Positions 1 to 7,887 of a stretch of DNA of 64,000 bases are shown in pieces. The position numbers were made by a program, and so were the translations under genes. This DNA is from Bacteroidales bacterium. GTDB taxonomy: Bacteria; Bacteroidota; Bacteroidia; Bacteroidales; F082. The notes beneath the pieces are model-generated. The model did no database searches, was not told the origin of the DNA, and worked only from the letters and a program-made list of their open reading frames with translations. The stretch's first letter is position 1; each line of letters opens with the position of its first letter. The stretch lies in the NCBI GenBank assembly GCA_016936355.1, contig JAFGYB010000023.1:124001-188000 (forward strand), given 5' to 3'.

Positions 1-93
1 GGCAAACTGTCCACCGTAAATTTTAACACCTAATCGTTTACTTTCGGATTCGCGCCCGTTGTGCGAGCTACCCATTCCTTTTTTATGAGCCAT
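1..93 (-). CDS. rpmA: 50S ribosomal protein L27 (partial, N-terminus only)
   Basis: The start codon lies at 93-91 and the reading frame runs off the left edge of the window. The 31 visible residues begin [16 protein letters not shown] and continue into the [12 protein letters not shown] stretch, which is the conserved N-terminus of L27, a large-subunit protein that reaches towards the peptidyl-transferase centre. It lies 19 nt downstream of rplU on the same strand, the usual rplU-rpmA operon. The N-terminus begins directly with the mature-type sequence, so no Firmicutes-style cleaved leader is present. Confidence 0.95.
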   Translation of the reverse strand, partial: MAHKKGMGSSHNGRESESKRLGVKIYGGQFA

Positions 94-112
94 TTTTCAG
101 TAATTTTTTGCG

Positions 113-424
113 TTAAAAAGTAATTTTTTCAATCAGTACCTTACTTAAATCCTGACGATGGCCGGATTCCTTCTGATACCCTTTTCTTCTTTTTTTCTTG
201 AAGACTTTCACTTTATCACCTCTGGTGTGCTCAACGATCTTCACATCTACATTGGCACCTTTTACCACAGGTTTTCCAACTTTCACTTTTCCGTCCTGAT
301 CAACCAGTAAAACCTGATCGAAAGTAATATTAGCACCTTCTTCACCATCGAGTCTGTGAACAAAGATCTCCTGACCTTCTTCCACTTTAAATTGCTGTCC
401 GGCTATTTCTACTATTGCGTACAT
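113..424 (-). CDS. rplU: 50S ribosomal protein L21
   Basis: This 103-residue protein matches L21 in full length. It starts MYAIVEIAGQQFKVEEGQ and carries the basic KVKVFKKKRRKGYQ segment and the GHRQ signature near the C-terminus that contact 23S rRNA. It is the first gene of the rplU-rpmA operon. A good Bacteroidota promoter lies 38 nt upstream of the ATG. Expression is expected to be high and growth-linked, as for other ribosomal protein operons; no autoregulatory leader structure is obvious in the short 5' UTR. Confidence 0.97.
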   Translation of the reverse strand: MYAIVEIAGQQFKVEEGQEIFVHRLDGEEGANITFDQVLLVDQDGKVKVGKPVVKGANVDVKIVEHTRGDKVKVFKKKRRKGYQKESGHRQDLSKVLIEKITF

Positions 425-461
425 TCGTTTTTGTCTTTAAATACCGTAAATTTTGGAGGTG

Positions 462-490
462 CAAAAATACTAAAAAAATGTAACTAACAA
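462..490 (-). promoter_or_regulatory. Promoter of rplU-rpmA
   Basis: On the minus strand, TATTTTTG (469-462) fits the Bacteroidota -7 consensus TAnnTTTG, and a TTG (490-488) lies 18 bases further upstream as the -33 element. The predicted transcription start falls about 30 nt before the rplU ATG. Confidence 0.7.
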
Positions 491-501
491 GCTATTGTTA
501 T

Positions 502-1431
502 TTATTTTTTCCAAAATAATATTCTCGTAGCCAAATTTAATTTTGCATAAGGTCTCGCATTGACAAGGAACACCCCCGCAAGAATTAACAAAATCCACAA
601 CACATAGGTAAGTGTGAATTTTTCACCATCCAGTACGCCCCACAGGATGGCAACAATGGGAATCAAATACGTCACCGAGGACGCAAACACCGGGTTCTTC
701 CATTTTATTAACTGGTTATAGGCAATCAGGGCCACTCCTGTTCCCAGAACCGCGAGAATGGACAGGTAACCAATCCCCTCCCAGGCACGAGCATCGGTCC
801 ATAACATTTGTGGAATTCTTGAAAACAAAGCGATGTAAACCAACACCGGCAATCCAATAAAAAAGAACGACAACACAGTAATGTCCAGCGAACTAATGCC
901 ATGAAAATACGACTTTACTATATTTACATTGATGGCATACAAAAGGGAAGCAATAACAACCAATGAGGCATAAAAAATATCCACATTAACAGCTCCGCCG
1001 CTATTGGCCATAATTAACCCAACAGCACCCAGCAACCCGACAATTACGCCCAGTACATTATACCAACGGGTTCTGAATTTAAAAAACATCAGTCCGATCA
1101 ACAGGGTAAACAGTGGCGTAAGCGAATTCAAAGTGCCGGCAATGGCGCTGTCAATTCCGGTTTCTGAAATGGCAAAAAGCAACGCGGGTAATAAACTACC
1201 AATGATTCCGGATACCGTTAGCAACCAGAAATATTTCCTGTCGATCTTCTTCAATCGCTTATAGACCAACGGTGAAAGAAACAAAAAAGTAATCACTATA
1301 CGCAGGAATCCCACTTCAGGAGCGGTAAAATAGAGGAGTGATTTTTTGATCAGTATAAAGGAACTGCCCCATACCAGGACCAGAGCCGTCAATATGAACC
1401 ACGAAAGTGTTTGTTGCTTTTTTGTATTCAT
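502..1431 (-). CDS. EamA/DMT-family transporter (RhaT-like drug/metabolite exporter)
   Basis: The protein has 309 residues and about ten hydrophobic helices, with two internally related halves typical of the EamA (DUF6) fold. Recognisable features are the early WGSSFILIKKSL segment and the second-half GTGVALIAYN and SVTYLIPIVAILWG motifs, which are standard EamA landmarks. The start was placed at the Met beginning MNTKKQQTLSW. A start 18 codons further upstream would add a hydrophobic stretch not seen in the family. The substrate cannot be read from the sequence; related proteins export amino acids or small metabolites. It sits alone between the rplU promoter and the pfkA terminator. Confidence 0.85.
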   Translation of the reverse strand: MNTKKQQTLSWFILTALVLVWGSSFILIKKSLLYFTAPEVGFLRIVITFLFLSPLVYKRLKKIDRKYFWLLTVSGIIGSLLPALLFAISETGIDSAIAGTLNSLTPLFTLLIGLMFFKFRTRWYNVLGVIVGLLGAVGLIMANSGGAVNVDIFYASLVVIASLLYAINVNIVKSYFHGISSLDITVLSFFFIGLPVLVYIALFSRIPQMLWTDARAWEGIGYLSILAVLGTGVALIAYNQLIKWKNPVFASSVTYLIPIVAILWGVLDGEKFTLTYVLWILLILAGVFLVNARPYAKLNLATRILFWKK

Positions 1432-1504
1432 CTGTTTCTTTGCGGGAGCAAAATTAATCAGAAACCAAACAAAAAATACATTCAACCAGAAGCTTCATGT
1501 AAAA

Positions 1505-1536
1505 ACAAAAAAATCCCGGAGCCTGCTCCGGGATTT
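1505..1536 (-). terminator. Rho-independent terminator of the 6-phosphofructokinase gene
   Basis: A near-perfect inverted repeat (arms AAATCCCGGAGC and GCTCCGGGATTT) is followed on the minus strand by a T-rich tract. It lies 24 nt beyond the pfkA stop codon. Confidence 0.85.
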
Positions 1537-1559
1537 TCAAATGTCGAGTAACTGTTTAT

Positions 1560-2702
1560 TTACTTTGCTTTGGAGACTTTCGGTGCCTTGGCTGTTTTAC
1601 GCGGGATATCCACCCCCATACAAATACCCAGCCCCTGCATGGTTTTCACCAATGCATTATCGGGAGTCACCAAATTGGGTTTGGAAATAGCATCGATCAG
1701 CGGAACGGCTTCGAATTTGGGGTGCCTGTAGGCGACCATTTTGCCAAAATCACCATCCAGCACCATTTCGAATGCTTTTACCCCAAACTGTGCAGAAAGA
1801 ACCCGGTCGTAAGCAATCGGAACACCTCCTCTTTGCAGGTGCCCCAACACGGTTTCCCTCATGTCGTGTTTGAAACCGGCGGATTTCAACTGATCAATCA
1901 GCTTTCGGGCAATGCCTCCCAACTTCTGATTGGCATACCCCACTTCATCGTTTTGCTGAACAGCCATTTGTCCGCCTTTCGGACGAGCCCCTTCGGCCAC
2001 TATCACCACGGCAAAACCACGGTCTCTTACAAAGCGTTTCTCCAGGGCTTCTTTCACCAGTTCAACATCGTAGGGCATTTCAGGAATCAGACACACATCG
2101 GCACCACCGGCAACAGCAGCATTCATGGCAATCCAGCCGGCTTCACGCCCCATCACCTCCATCACAAACACACGGTTGTGACTGGCAGCAGTGGTCACCA
2201 GTTTGTCCACAGCTTCGGTGGCAATTTCCACGGCTGTCTGAAAACCAAAAGTCGAATCAGTAGATGAAAGGTCGTTATCGATGGTCTTGGGCACCCCAAT
2301 AATGTTCAATCCTTTGCGGTATAGTTGTTCGGAAATCTGCTGCGAACCGTCACCCCCAATGCTGATCACAGCATCGATTTGCATGATTTGCAGTTTGCGG
2401 ATCATTTCATCGGAGCGGTCAACATAGGACCATTTCCCATCTTTATCTTTTACCGGCCAGGCAAACGGGCCGCCTTTGTTGGTGGTTTCAATGATGGTAC
2501 CTCCCTGAAAATGAATTCCCTTTACTTTGTCCACATCCAATCGCACTACTTCTGTGGGTTCCCAAAGAACACCATTAAAAGCCTGAATACTGCCCAGCAC
2601 TTCCCAGTCCTTCTCCTGTGATGCACGATGCACAACGGCACGGATGACAGCATTAAGTCCCGGGCAATCGCCTCCTCCTGTAGCAATCAGTAATCGTTTC
2701 AT
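1560..2702 (-). CDS. pfkA: 6-phosphofructokinase, group III, ATP-type signature
   Basis: This 380-residue enzyme phosphorylates fructose 6-phosphate to the 1,6-bisphosphate in glycolysis. It starts MKRLLIATGGGDCPGLNAVI. The nucleotide-site motif GGDG occupies residues 116-119 and PKTIDND residues 138-144, with the presumed catalytic base Asp142; the MGREAGW substrate motif follows. PPi-dependent enzymes carry Asp where this protein has Gly119, and classical bacterial ATP enzymes carry Gly where it has Lys139. This Gly/Lys pairing is known from the mixed-substrate group III, whose Gly members use ATP. It is monocistronic, with its own terminator and a candidate promoter at 2795-2802. Confidence 0.93.
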   Translation of the reverse strand: MKRLLIATGGGDCPGLNAVIRAVVHRASQEKDWEVLGSIQAFNGVLWEPTEVVRLDVDKVKGIHFQGGTIIETTNKGGPFAWPVKDKDGKWSYVDRSDEMIRKLQIMQIDAVISIGGDGSQQISEQLYRKGLNIIGVPKTIDNDLSSTDSTFGFQTAVEIATEAVDKLVTTAASHNRVFVMEVMGREAGWIAMNAAVAGGADVCLIPEMPYDVELVKEALEKRFVRDRGFAVVIVAEGARPKGGQMAVQQNDEVGYANQKLGGIARKLIDQLKSAGFKHDMRETVLGHLQRGGVPIAYDRVLSAQFGVKAFEMVLDGDFGKMVAYRHPKFEAVPLIDAISKPNLVTPDNALVKTMQGLGICMGVDIPRKTAKAPKVSKAK

Positions 2703-2794
2703 GTATTCTGTTTTTAATTCAAATCAAAATGTTTTGACCTCATTTTTGGTCGTCTTTCCAAATTATGATGGAATAGAAAACACCAAAAACGCCG

Positions 2795-2802
2795 CAAAAC
2801 TA
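2795..2802 (-). promoter_or_regulatory. Candidate -7 element of the pfkA promoter
   Basis: The minus strand reads TAGTTTTG, a full TAnnTTTG match, 93 nt upstream of the pfkA start codon. No clear TTG -33 element is visible at the expected spacing. Confidence 0.5.
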
Positions 2803-2923
2803 CATAAAAACAAGGTCCTCTTCACCGCACCATCGGCAACAAAAAACAAAACGACTGCCCGAGACTCCTATTTTATAGCAAAGGCTTTTCTCAAACGTTT
2901 GAGTATCCTACAAACCGGAGAAA

Positions 2924-5728
2924 TTAATTCCCCTTTTGATCGGTTTCCGGTTTCAAAACACCCAATACATAGTGATCGGTTGTCAAATATTTGCGGGCAA
3001 ACTTTTTCAGTTCACCTACCGAAATGGCCTTGACAGCAGCATCGTATTGAGCACCGGATTGAATTGCATCGCCTTCAAACTGAGCAGAAATAATCTGATT
3101 CAACCAGAAGCTGTTTTTCCGTCCATCGCTTTCGCGGGTGCGGATGAATGTTTCTTTTACTTTCTTTAGCGTGGCTTCTGTAGGCCCTTCTTTTTTAAAC
3201 TTCTCAAATATTTCAAATACCGATCCCACCAGTTTGTCCACATTTTTCGGTGCACAACCAAAGTTCAGGGTCAATGAATATTGTTCCTGGGGATATTTAT
3301 CCAGAGAAGGGTACATGTAAATACCGTAGGTACCACTCTCCTGTTCCCTGACTTTTTCACGCAGTTCAATATTCAAGGACTGTACCAGCGCCGTCATCAG
3401 GAGGTTGTTGTGCTCATTATAGTTGTATTTTCCCTTCATCATCAGGATCACTGAACTTTGCGGTTCGCTTCCTTTGTGAACCGTAACCTTATTTTCACCT
3501 TTGGGAAAACCGGGGGTCACATCTTTCCAATGCAACGCTTCTCCTGCAGGGATACTGGCGAGGTATTTTTCAACCAGTGGTTTCAATGCTTCCTCATTTA
3601 CATTCCCTACAAAGAACACCTTATATCCGGCAGCATGCTGGAACTGATCTTTGTACACTTTGTAAATCTGTGACTGCCAGATGCTGTTGATTTGTTTTTC
3701 TGTGGGAACCACGATCACCCGGGGCGAATGCTCTGTTACCACCTTATATAAGGAATCATAGAATACCATCTTCGGATTGGCACTTACGTGCTTGATCTGG
3801 TTTTTGGCATCATCAATCACTTTTTCAAAAATGGATTGGTCCTGACGAGGCTGTGTAAAGAACAAATACTGTAACTTCAGCAAGGTCTCGAGATCTCTGG
3901 GACTGGCACTTCCTGAATAACCCTGGGTCAGCAAGTCAAAATTAGGACTCAGACTTGCCACTTTGCCGGACAGTTTTTTCTGTAATTCCACATCACTGAA
4001 TTTACCCAGTCCGCTTTGGTCCACAATATTATTGAACACCCGTGTCATAATCACCTTATCATCCGGCAAGAGCGAAGTACCGCCCAGGCTGTATGCCCTG
4101 TACAACACCTGATCGTTCTTGAAATTTGTGGGTTTAATAAAGACTTCCATGCCGTTGTTGAGTGTCCACTTATCGTATTGATCGTTGTGCTGTACATCCA
4201 CAATTTTTCCGGGTGTAATTTTATGATCAATCAAGGGGGCATTCAAAACCTTATCCACATAAGGTTTAACGGTCACATTGGCTTCATCACGGATGGTTTG
4301 TAACACTTCGTCTTTCGTGGGAACTTTTACACCTTCTTTTTGCGGGGCAGTAATCAGTACCACCATGTTCGAATCGGTGATCCATTTGCCGGTCAGCGCG
4401 TTTACTTCTTTCAGAGAGATTTCGGGAATCAGCTTTTTGGCCAGGTCATATTCTTCCGTAATTCCGGGGATGGGTTCTTTGGTTAAAAAGTTGTTGATGT
4501 ATTCCCGGGTCAAACGGGAGGAAGACATTTTATTGCGTTCGGCATATTGCTGTTCGTATCTACGTAATAAATTTTGTTTCTGTCGCTCCAGTTCCGTTTG
4601 TGTAAATCCATAATCTTTAACGCGCTTGTCTTCATTTAAAAAGACTTTCAGCGAATTTAAAATCTGATTGTCTTTGCAAACAGCAATGTCGGTATAGGCA
4701 TTTTCTGTTCTTCCGATAAAGGAACCGTAACCGGCAAAGGCATACATAAAGGGAGCTGTTGGTTTTTTAGTGATTTCTCCCAAACGGGCATTCATCATTG
4801 AATTATAAAGGCTGGCCATCAGCTGATCGCGGAAATAACCCACCGTATTTCCCACTTTTCTGGGACTCTTGTAGAAAACCTGCAACAGGTTGTTGGTGGC
4901 TTCCTTGTCTGTTTCAATGGCAATCAGCGGTTTTTTGTTGTTCGGCACACCGTAGACGACCCTTTTGACCTCCTCTTTGGGATTGGTTAGTTTGTCAAAA
5001 TGTTTTTCGATTTCTTTTTTGATCTGACCCGGGTCGATATCTCCCACCACAATCACTGCCATCAGATCGGGGCGATACCAGGTATGGTAAAAGGAACGGA
5101 TGGTAGCATAGTGTGCTGTGTCGATCACAGGAATTTTCCCGATGGGCAACCGTTCAGCATAACGAGAGCCCTTAAGCATGATCGGGATGTATTTCTGCAT
5201 CATGCGGTCATTGGCTCCCAAACCCAGACGCCATTCTTCTTTGACCACACCCCGTTCTTTATCGATTTCATCAGCTTCCAGACGGACGTTGTGAGCCCAG
5301 TCTTCCAGTACCAGCATGGCACTATCAATCAGCGATGCACGGTCGGTGGGCATCTGAAGCATGTAAATGGTTTGATCAAAGGAGGTACTGGCATTCAGAT
5401 GGGCTCCGAATTTCACTCCCGTTGATTCAATGAAATTCACCAGGGCCTGCTTTTCGAAATGCTTGGTTCCGTTGAAGCACATATGCTCCAGTAAATGGGC
5501 CAGGCCTTGTTGATCGTCGTTTTCACAAATGGAACCTGCATCAATAACCAACCGGAGTTCGACCCGGTTTTTGGGTTCCTCATTTTTTTGGATGTAATAG
5601 GTAAGTCCGTTACTCAGCTTACCTACCATTACGTTCGGATTCGTCTTCAGGGTTTCCGATAATTGCTGTGCATGGGCTGAAATAAATAAAAACAACAGCC
5701 CGATAAAAAAAGTAAATGGTTTTCTCAT
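2924..5728 (-). CDS. M16 family zinc metalloprotease (pitrilysin/PqqL-like), secreted
   Basis: With the start at MRKPFTFF the protein has 934 residues and a clear signal peptide ending ISAHA-QQ. The inverted zinc motif HLLEH lies at residues 78-82, inside GLAHLLEHMCFNGT, and the downstream glutamate ligand lies in the KERGVVKEEW segment. The length corresponds to two M16 halves (active N-terminal, inactive C-terminal) that clamp unfolded peptides in the periplasm. A start 13 codons upstream is possible in frame but would begin on the promoter -7 element, so the shorter form is preferred. A second M16 protein of different sequence is encoded at 48349-51015. Its substrate is unknown. Confidence 0.92.
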   Translation of the reverse strand: MRKPFTFFIGLLFLFISAHAQQLSETLKTNPNVMVGKLSNGLTYYIQKNEEPKNRVELRLVIDAGSICENDDQQGLAHLLEHMCFNGTKHFEKQALVNFIESTGVKFGAHLNASTSFDQTIYMLQMPTDRASLIDSAMLVLEDWAHNVRLEADEIDKERGVVKEEWRLGLGANDRMMQKYIPIMLKGSRYAERLPIGKIPVIDTAHYATIRSFYHTWYRPDLMAVIVVGDIDPGQIKKEIEKHFDKLTNPKEEVKRVVYGVPNNKKPLIAIETDKEATNNLLQVFYKSPRKVGNTVGYFRDQLMASLYNSMMNARLGEITKKPTAPFMYAFAGYGSFIGRTENAYTDIAVCKDNQILNSLKVFLNEDKRVKDYGFTQTELERQKQNLLRRYEQQYAERNKMSSSRLTREYINNFLTKEPIPGITEEYDLAKKLIPEISLKEVNALTGKWITDSNMVVLITAPQKEGVKVPTKDEVLQTIRDEANVTVKPYVDKVLNAPLIDHKITPGKIVDVQHNDQYDKWTLNNGMEVFIKPTNFKNDQVLYRAYSLGGTSLLPDDKVIMTRVFNNIVDQSGLGKFSDVELQKKLSGKVASLSPNFDLLTQGYSGSASPRDLETLLKLQYLFFTQPRQDQSIFEKVIDDAKNQIKHVSANPKMVFYDSLYKVVTEHSPRVIVVPTEKQINSIWQSQIYKVYKDQFQHAAGYKVFFVGNVNEEALKPLVEKYLASIPAGEALHWKDVTPGFPKGENKVTVHKGSEPQSSVILMMKGKYNYNEHNNLLMTALVQSLNIELREKVREQESGTYGIYMYPSLDKYPQEQYSLTLNFGCAPKNVDKLVGSVFEIFEKFKKEGPTEATLKKVKETFIRTRESDGRKNSFWLNQIISAQFEGDAIQSGAQYDAAVKAISVGELKKFARKYLTTDHYVLGVLKPETDQKGN

Positions 5729-5766
5729 AATCATTAAAATATTAAAAATGTAAGATTTATACCTCA

Positions 5767-5774
5767 CAAAAATA
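5767..5774 (-). promoter_or_regulatory. -7 element of the M16 protease promoter
   Basis: The minus strand reads TATTTTTG, a full match to TAnnTTTG, 38 nt upstream of the chosen ATG at 5728. Its position argues against translation beginning at 5767. Confidence 0.55.
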
Positions 5775-5822
5775 ACAAAGTTTACGGGAAGATACTATAA
5801 ATCAAGCGAGAATCTGAACAAC

Positions 5823-5857
5823 AAAAAAAGGCTGTCTGAAAATTCAGACAGCCTTTT
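5823..5857 (-). terminator. Rho-independent terminator of the TPR protein gene
   Basis: The arms GGCTGTCTGA and TCAGACAGCC enclose an AAAT loop and are flanked by A and T runs. On the minus strand a run of seven T follows the hairpin. It lies 21 nt past the stop codon of the TPR gene. Confidence 0.88.
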
Positions 5858-5878
5858 ACAACAATCGACAGGTAGTGT

Positions 5879-6850
5879 CTATTTACATTTCAACACCTGT
5901 TTGATCTGATATTTTGCAGCGGCTACATTAGGACCACTGGTTACTTTCTTAAAGGCAGAGCAGGCGCTGGCTTTTTCGCCCTTGCCCTGATAAGCCTGTC
6001 CCAAAGTAAAATAAATATCTGTTTTGGATACACCGTTCATTGTCAATGCTTTTTTGGCATTGCTGATGGCGCCATCCCATCTTTTCAATTTCAGATTGGC
6101 CAATGCAATGTAATAATAGGCACTGGCATTGTTACGGTTAAACTGGAGCGATTTGTTCAGACTGGTCAGGGCATCTTCCGGATGTTCCCTTTGCAGCTCC
6201 ATAGCCCCGTCGTTCAGCAAGGTAGCAAAAGCCATATTTTTCACCTGGCCATACATTTGAGGGCCTTTTTGATTAGTACTTTTTGCCACCAATTGTCCCA
6301 GCTTGTTTACCGAAGCAATCATTTCATCGGTGTTTTTGGTTTCTTTAGCCAACAGGCTCTTGCCGAAATAAGCATTCAAACAAGTAGGCTTTTCTTTGAT
6401 CGCAGCATCAAATTGTGCGTCAGCACCCGTATAATCTTTGCTTTTCATCATGGACATACCCTTTGATGAGTAAACGCGGGCAATGTAGGTAACGGATAAG
6501 GTTTTGGTTCTGGCGTCTCCGATTTGATCTGCCAGTTGTTTTGCTTTTTGCATTTGTGCAATAGCCTGGTCGAATTGTCTGTGTTTGTAAAAGTCAATAC
6601 CGTTCCAGAAGTAAGATACAGCCAGTTGTTTTTCAATTTGTGTTTGCAGACTGAAGGCGTCTGGTCCGGCAGCTTTGGCCATCCTCAATGCCTGTTCATA
6701 CAATTGTACAGCCTGACCGTAAGATTTTGCTTTAAACTGTTGGTTGGCCGCATTAAACTTGGCACCAGCCATATCAACCGACTGTGCAAAAACATTCAAA
6801 CCGAAGAACAAGAGTCCAGAGAGAATGAGTAATTTCAAACTTAGCTTCAT
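5879..6850 (-). CDS. Periplasmic tetratricopeptide-repeat protein
   Basis: The 323-residue product has a signal peptide (MKLSLKLLILSGLLFFGLNVFAQ) cut before SVDMAG. About six degenerate TPR units follow, visible as AxxxFxAxxYxxAxxxYxxAL-type spacing near residues 30-65, 95-125, 140-175 and 225-310. No enzymatic motif is present. Such proteins usually act as envelope scaffolds, but the partner is not indicated. It is transcribed alone, with a strong terminator downstream. Confidence 0.8.
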   Translation of the reverse strand: MKLSLKLLILSGLLFFGLNVFAQSVDMAGAKFNAANQQFKAKSYGQAVQLYEQALRMAKAAGPDAFSLQTQIEKQLAVSYFWNGIDFYKHRQFDQAIAQMQKAKQLADQIGDARTKTLSVTYIARVYSSKGMSMMKSKDYTGADAQFDAAIKEKPTCLNAYFGKSLLAKETKNTDEMIASVNKLGQLVAKSTNQKGPQMYGQVKNMAFATLLNDGAMELQREHPEDALTSLNKSLQFNRNNASAYYYIALANLKLKRWDGAISNAKKALTMNGVSKTDIYFTLGQAYQGKGEKASACSAFKKVTSGPNVAAAKYQIKQVLKCK

Positions 6851-7193
6851 ACTTTTAGCTTTTTAAAAATGGATTAAACAACGAAAATTGGGCGCAAGAT
6901 AATAAATTCCGTTTATTTTAAGTCGTTAATTTTTTTTAAAGAAGAACTTTTTACTTCCGCCCCTTGAATTCTGTCTCATAAAATGTTAGGGGTCATTCCC
7001 CTTATGTTTTCATTCCATGAGAAAATAAAAAACAGGAGAAATATTCATTTTCAGTGATATTATCCCTATCTGATTTTTTACAAATAACATGCCATTCCTT
7101 TCGATCCTGAAAAGAAAGCTTTCTGAAAAATTTCAACTCCGAGGGCACCGTGTTTTATGCTTTCTATTATCTTTGCACGCGAATCAAAAACAA
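6851..7193. other. Intergenic region between the TPR gene and tRNA-Thr
   Basis: This 343-nt gap is AT-rich and contains no credible reading frame. It must hold the minus-strand promoter of the TPR gene (a weak TATCTTG-like sequence lies near 6895) and the plus-strand tRNA promoter at 7168-7175. Nothing else was recognised. Confidence 0.5.
7168..7175 (+). promoter_or_regulatory. -7 element of the tRNA-Thr promoter
   Basis: TATCTTTG matches TAnnTTTG exactly and ends 18 nt before the mature tRNA 5' end. Confidence 0.65.
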
Positions 7194-7266
7194 GCCTCCT
7201 TAGCTCAGCTGGTAGAGCAGCTCACTCGTAATGAGCAGGTCGTGGGTTCGAGTCCCATGGGAGGCT
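7194..7266 (+). tRNA. tRNA-Thr (anticodon CGT)
   Basis: A complete cloverleaf is visible. The acceptor arms are GCCTCCT and GGGAGGC, the D stem is GCTC/GAGC, the anticodon stem GCTCA/TGAGC encloses the loop CTCGTAA, and the T arm is GTGGG-TTCGAGT-CCCAT. The anticodon CGT reads threonine ACG codons. The discriminator base is T and CCA is not encoded. A protein gene on the opposite strand ends one base away. Confidence 0.96.
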
Positions 7267-7267
7267 C

Positions 7268-7858
7268 TTATTTTTTCTTCATTTTCTCCAGCATTATTTG
7301 CCGTTTTTCGGCGTCTTCCATCCTCTTTTTATGATCGTTCTGTGTATCCTTTAACGATTGCCACGACAGAATACTGAACACGCTATCTTTTGCCTTCTTT
7401 TTCACCTTAACCAGTGAATTGTACGCGTTCTGTATTTCATAAAAATAATCCCGGTTGCTTCCCGATTTATAATTGTTGGCAATTCGGGCAGCATATATTT
7501 TTATTGTGTTTGAATACCGGATTCCTTGTTTTAAATAGTATTTCAGTGAACTGATCTTGGAAGAAATCTCACCATAGTCCTGAGATTTTTTCATGTTGGC
7601 CTCATAAGCCAGTGCATTATCATACGCTTCGGTATACAAGTCTTTGACCGTAGCAGCCGTCCGGGATAAGTACCGGGCATTTTGTCCCCGCTGATACCCG
7701 GTATGGGAAGCAACTTTGGTAAGATACTCCCTTTGCCGGCTCATATAATTACCCTTATCAACTTTGTTTAGGGGTGCAAAAACCTCTCCCAAAGATTGAG
7801 CCTGTGCCGATAAAACAAACAAAATTGAACTGAAAACCAGTAGTGTTACTCTTTTCAT
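7268..7858 (-). CDS. Secreted protein of unknown function (last gene of a five-gene operon)
   Basis: This is a 196-residue protein with a signal peptide (MKRVTLLVFSSILFVLSAQA). The mature part is polar and predicted mostly helical, with many Tyr and Lys residues. The C-terminus is a highly charged helix (KKRMEDAEKRQIMLEKMKKK). No known domain was recognised. It lies 29 nt downstream of the 472-residue gene, so it probably ends the operon that starts at 12388. Its stop codon is within two bases of the convergently transcribed tRNA-Thr gene. Confidence 0.75.
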   Translation of the reverse strand: MKRVTLLVFSSILFVLSAQAQSLGEVFAPLNKVDKGNYMSRQREYLTKVASHTGYQRGQNARYLSRTAATVKDLYTEAYDNALAYEANMKKSQDYGEISSKISSLKYYLKQGIRYSNTIKIYAARIANNYKSGSNRDYFYEIQNAYNSLVKVKKKAKDSVFSILSWQSLKDTQNDHKKRMEDAEKRQIMLEKMKKK

Positions 7859-7887
7859 AATCCTACAATCTAACCGTGTAATTAATA

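Noticed and set aside
7089-7334. 81-codon plus-strand open frame
   Set aside because: It runs straight through the tRNA-Thr gene and into the opposite-strand gene; its middle is the translated tRNA.
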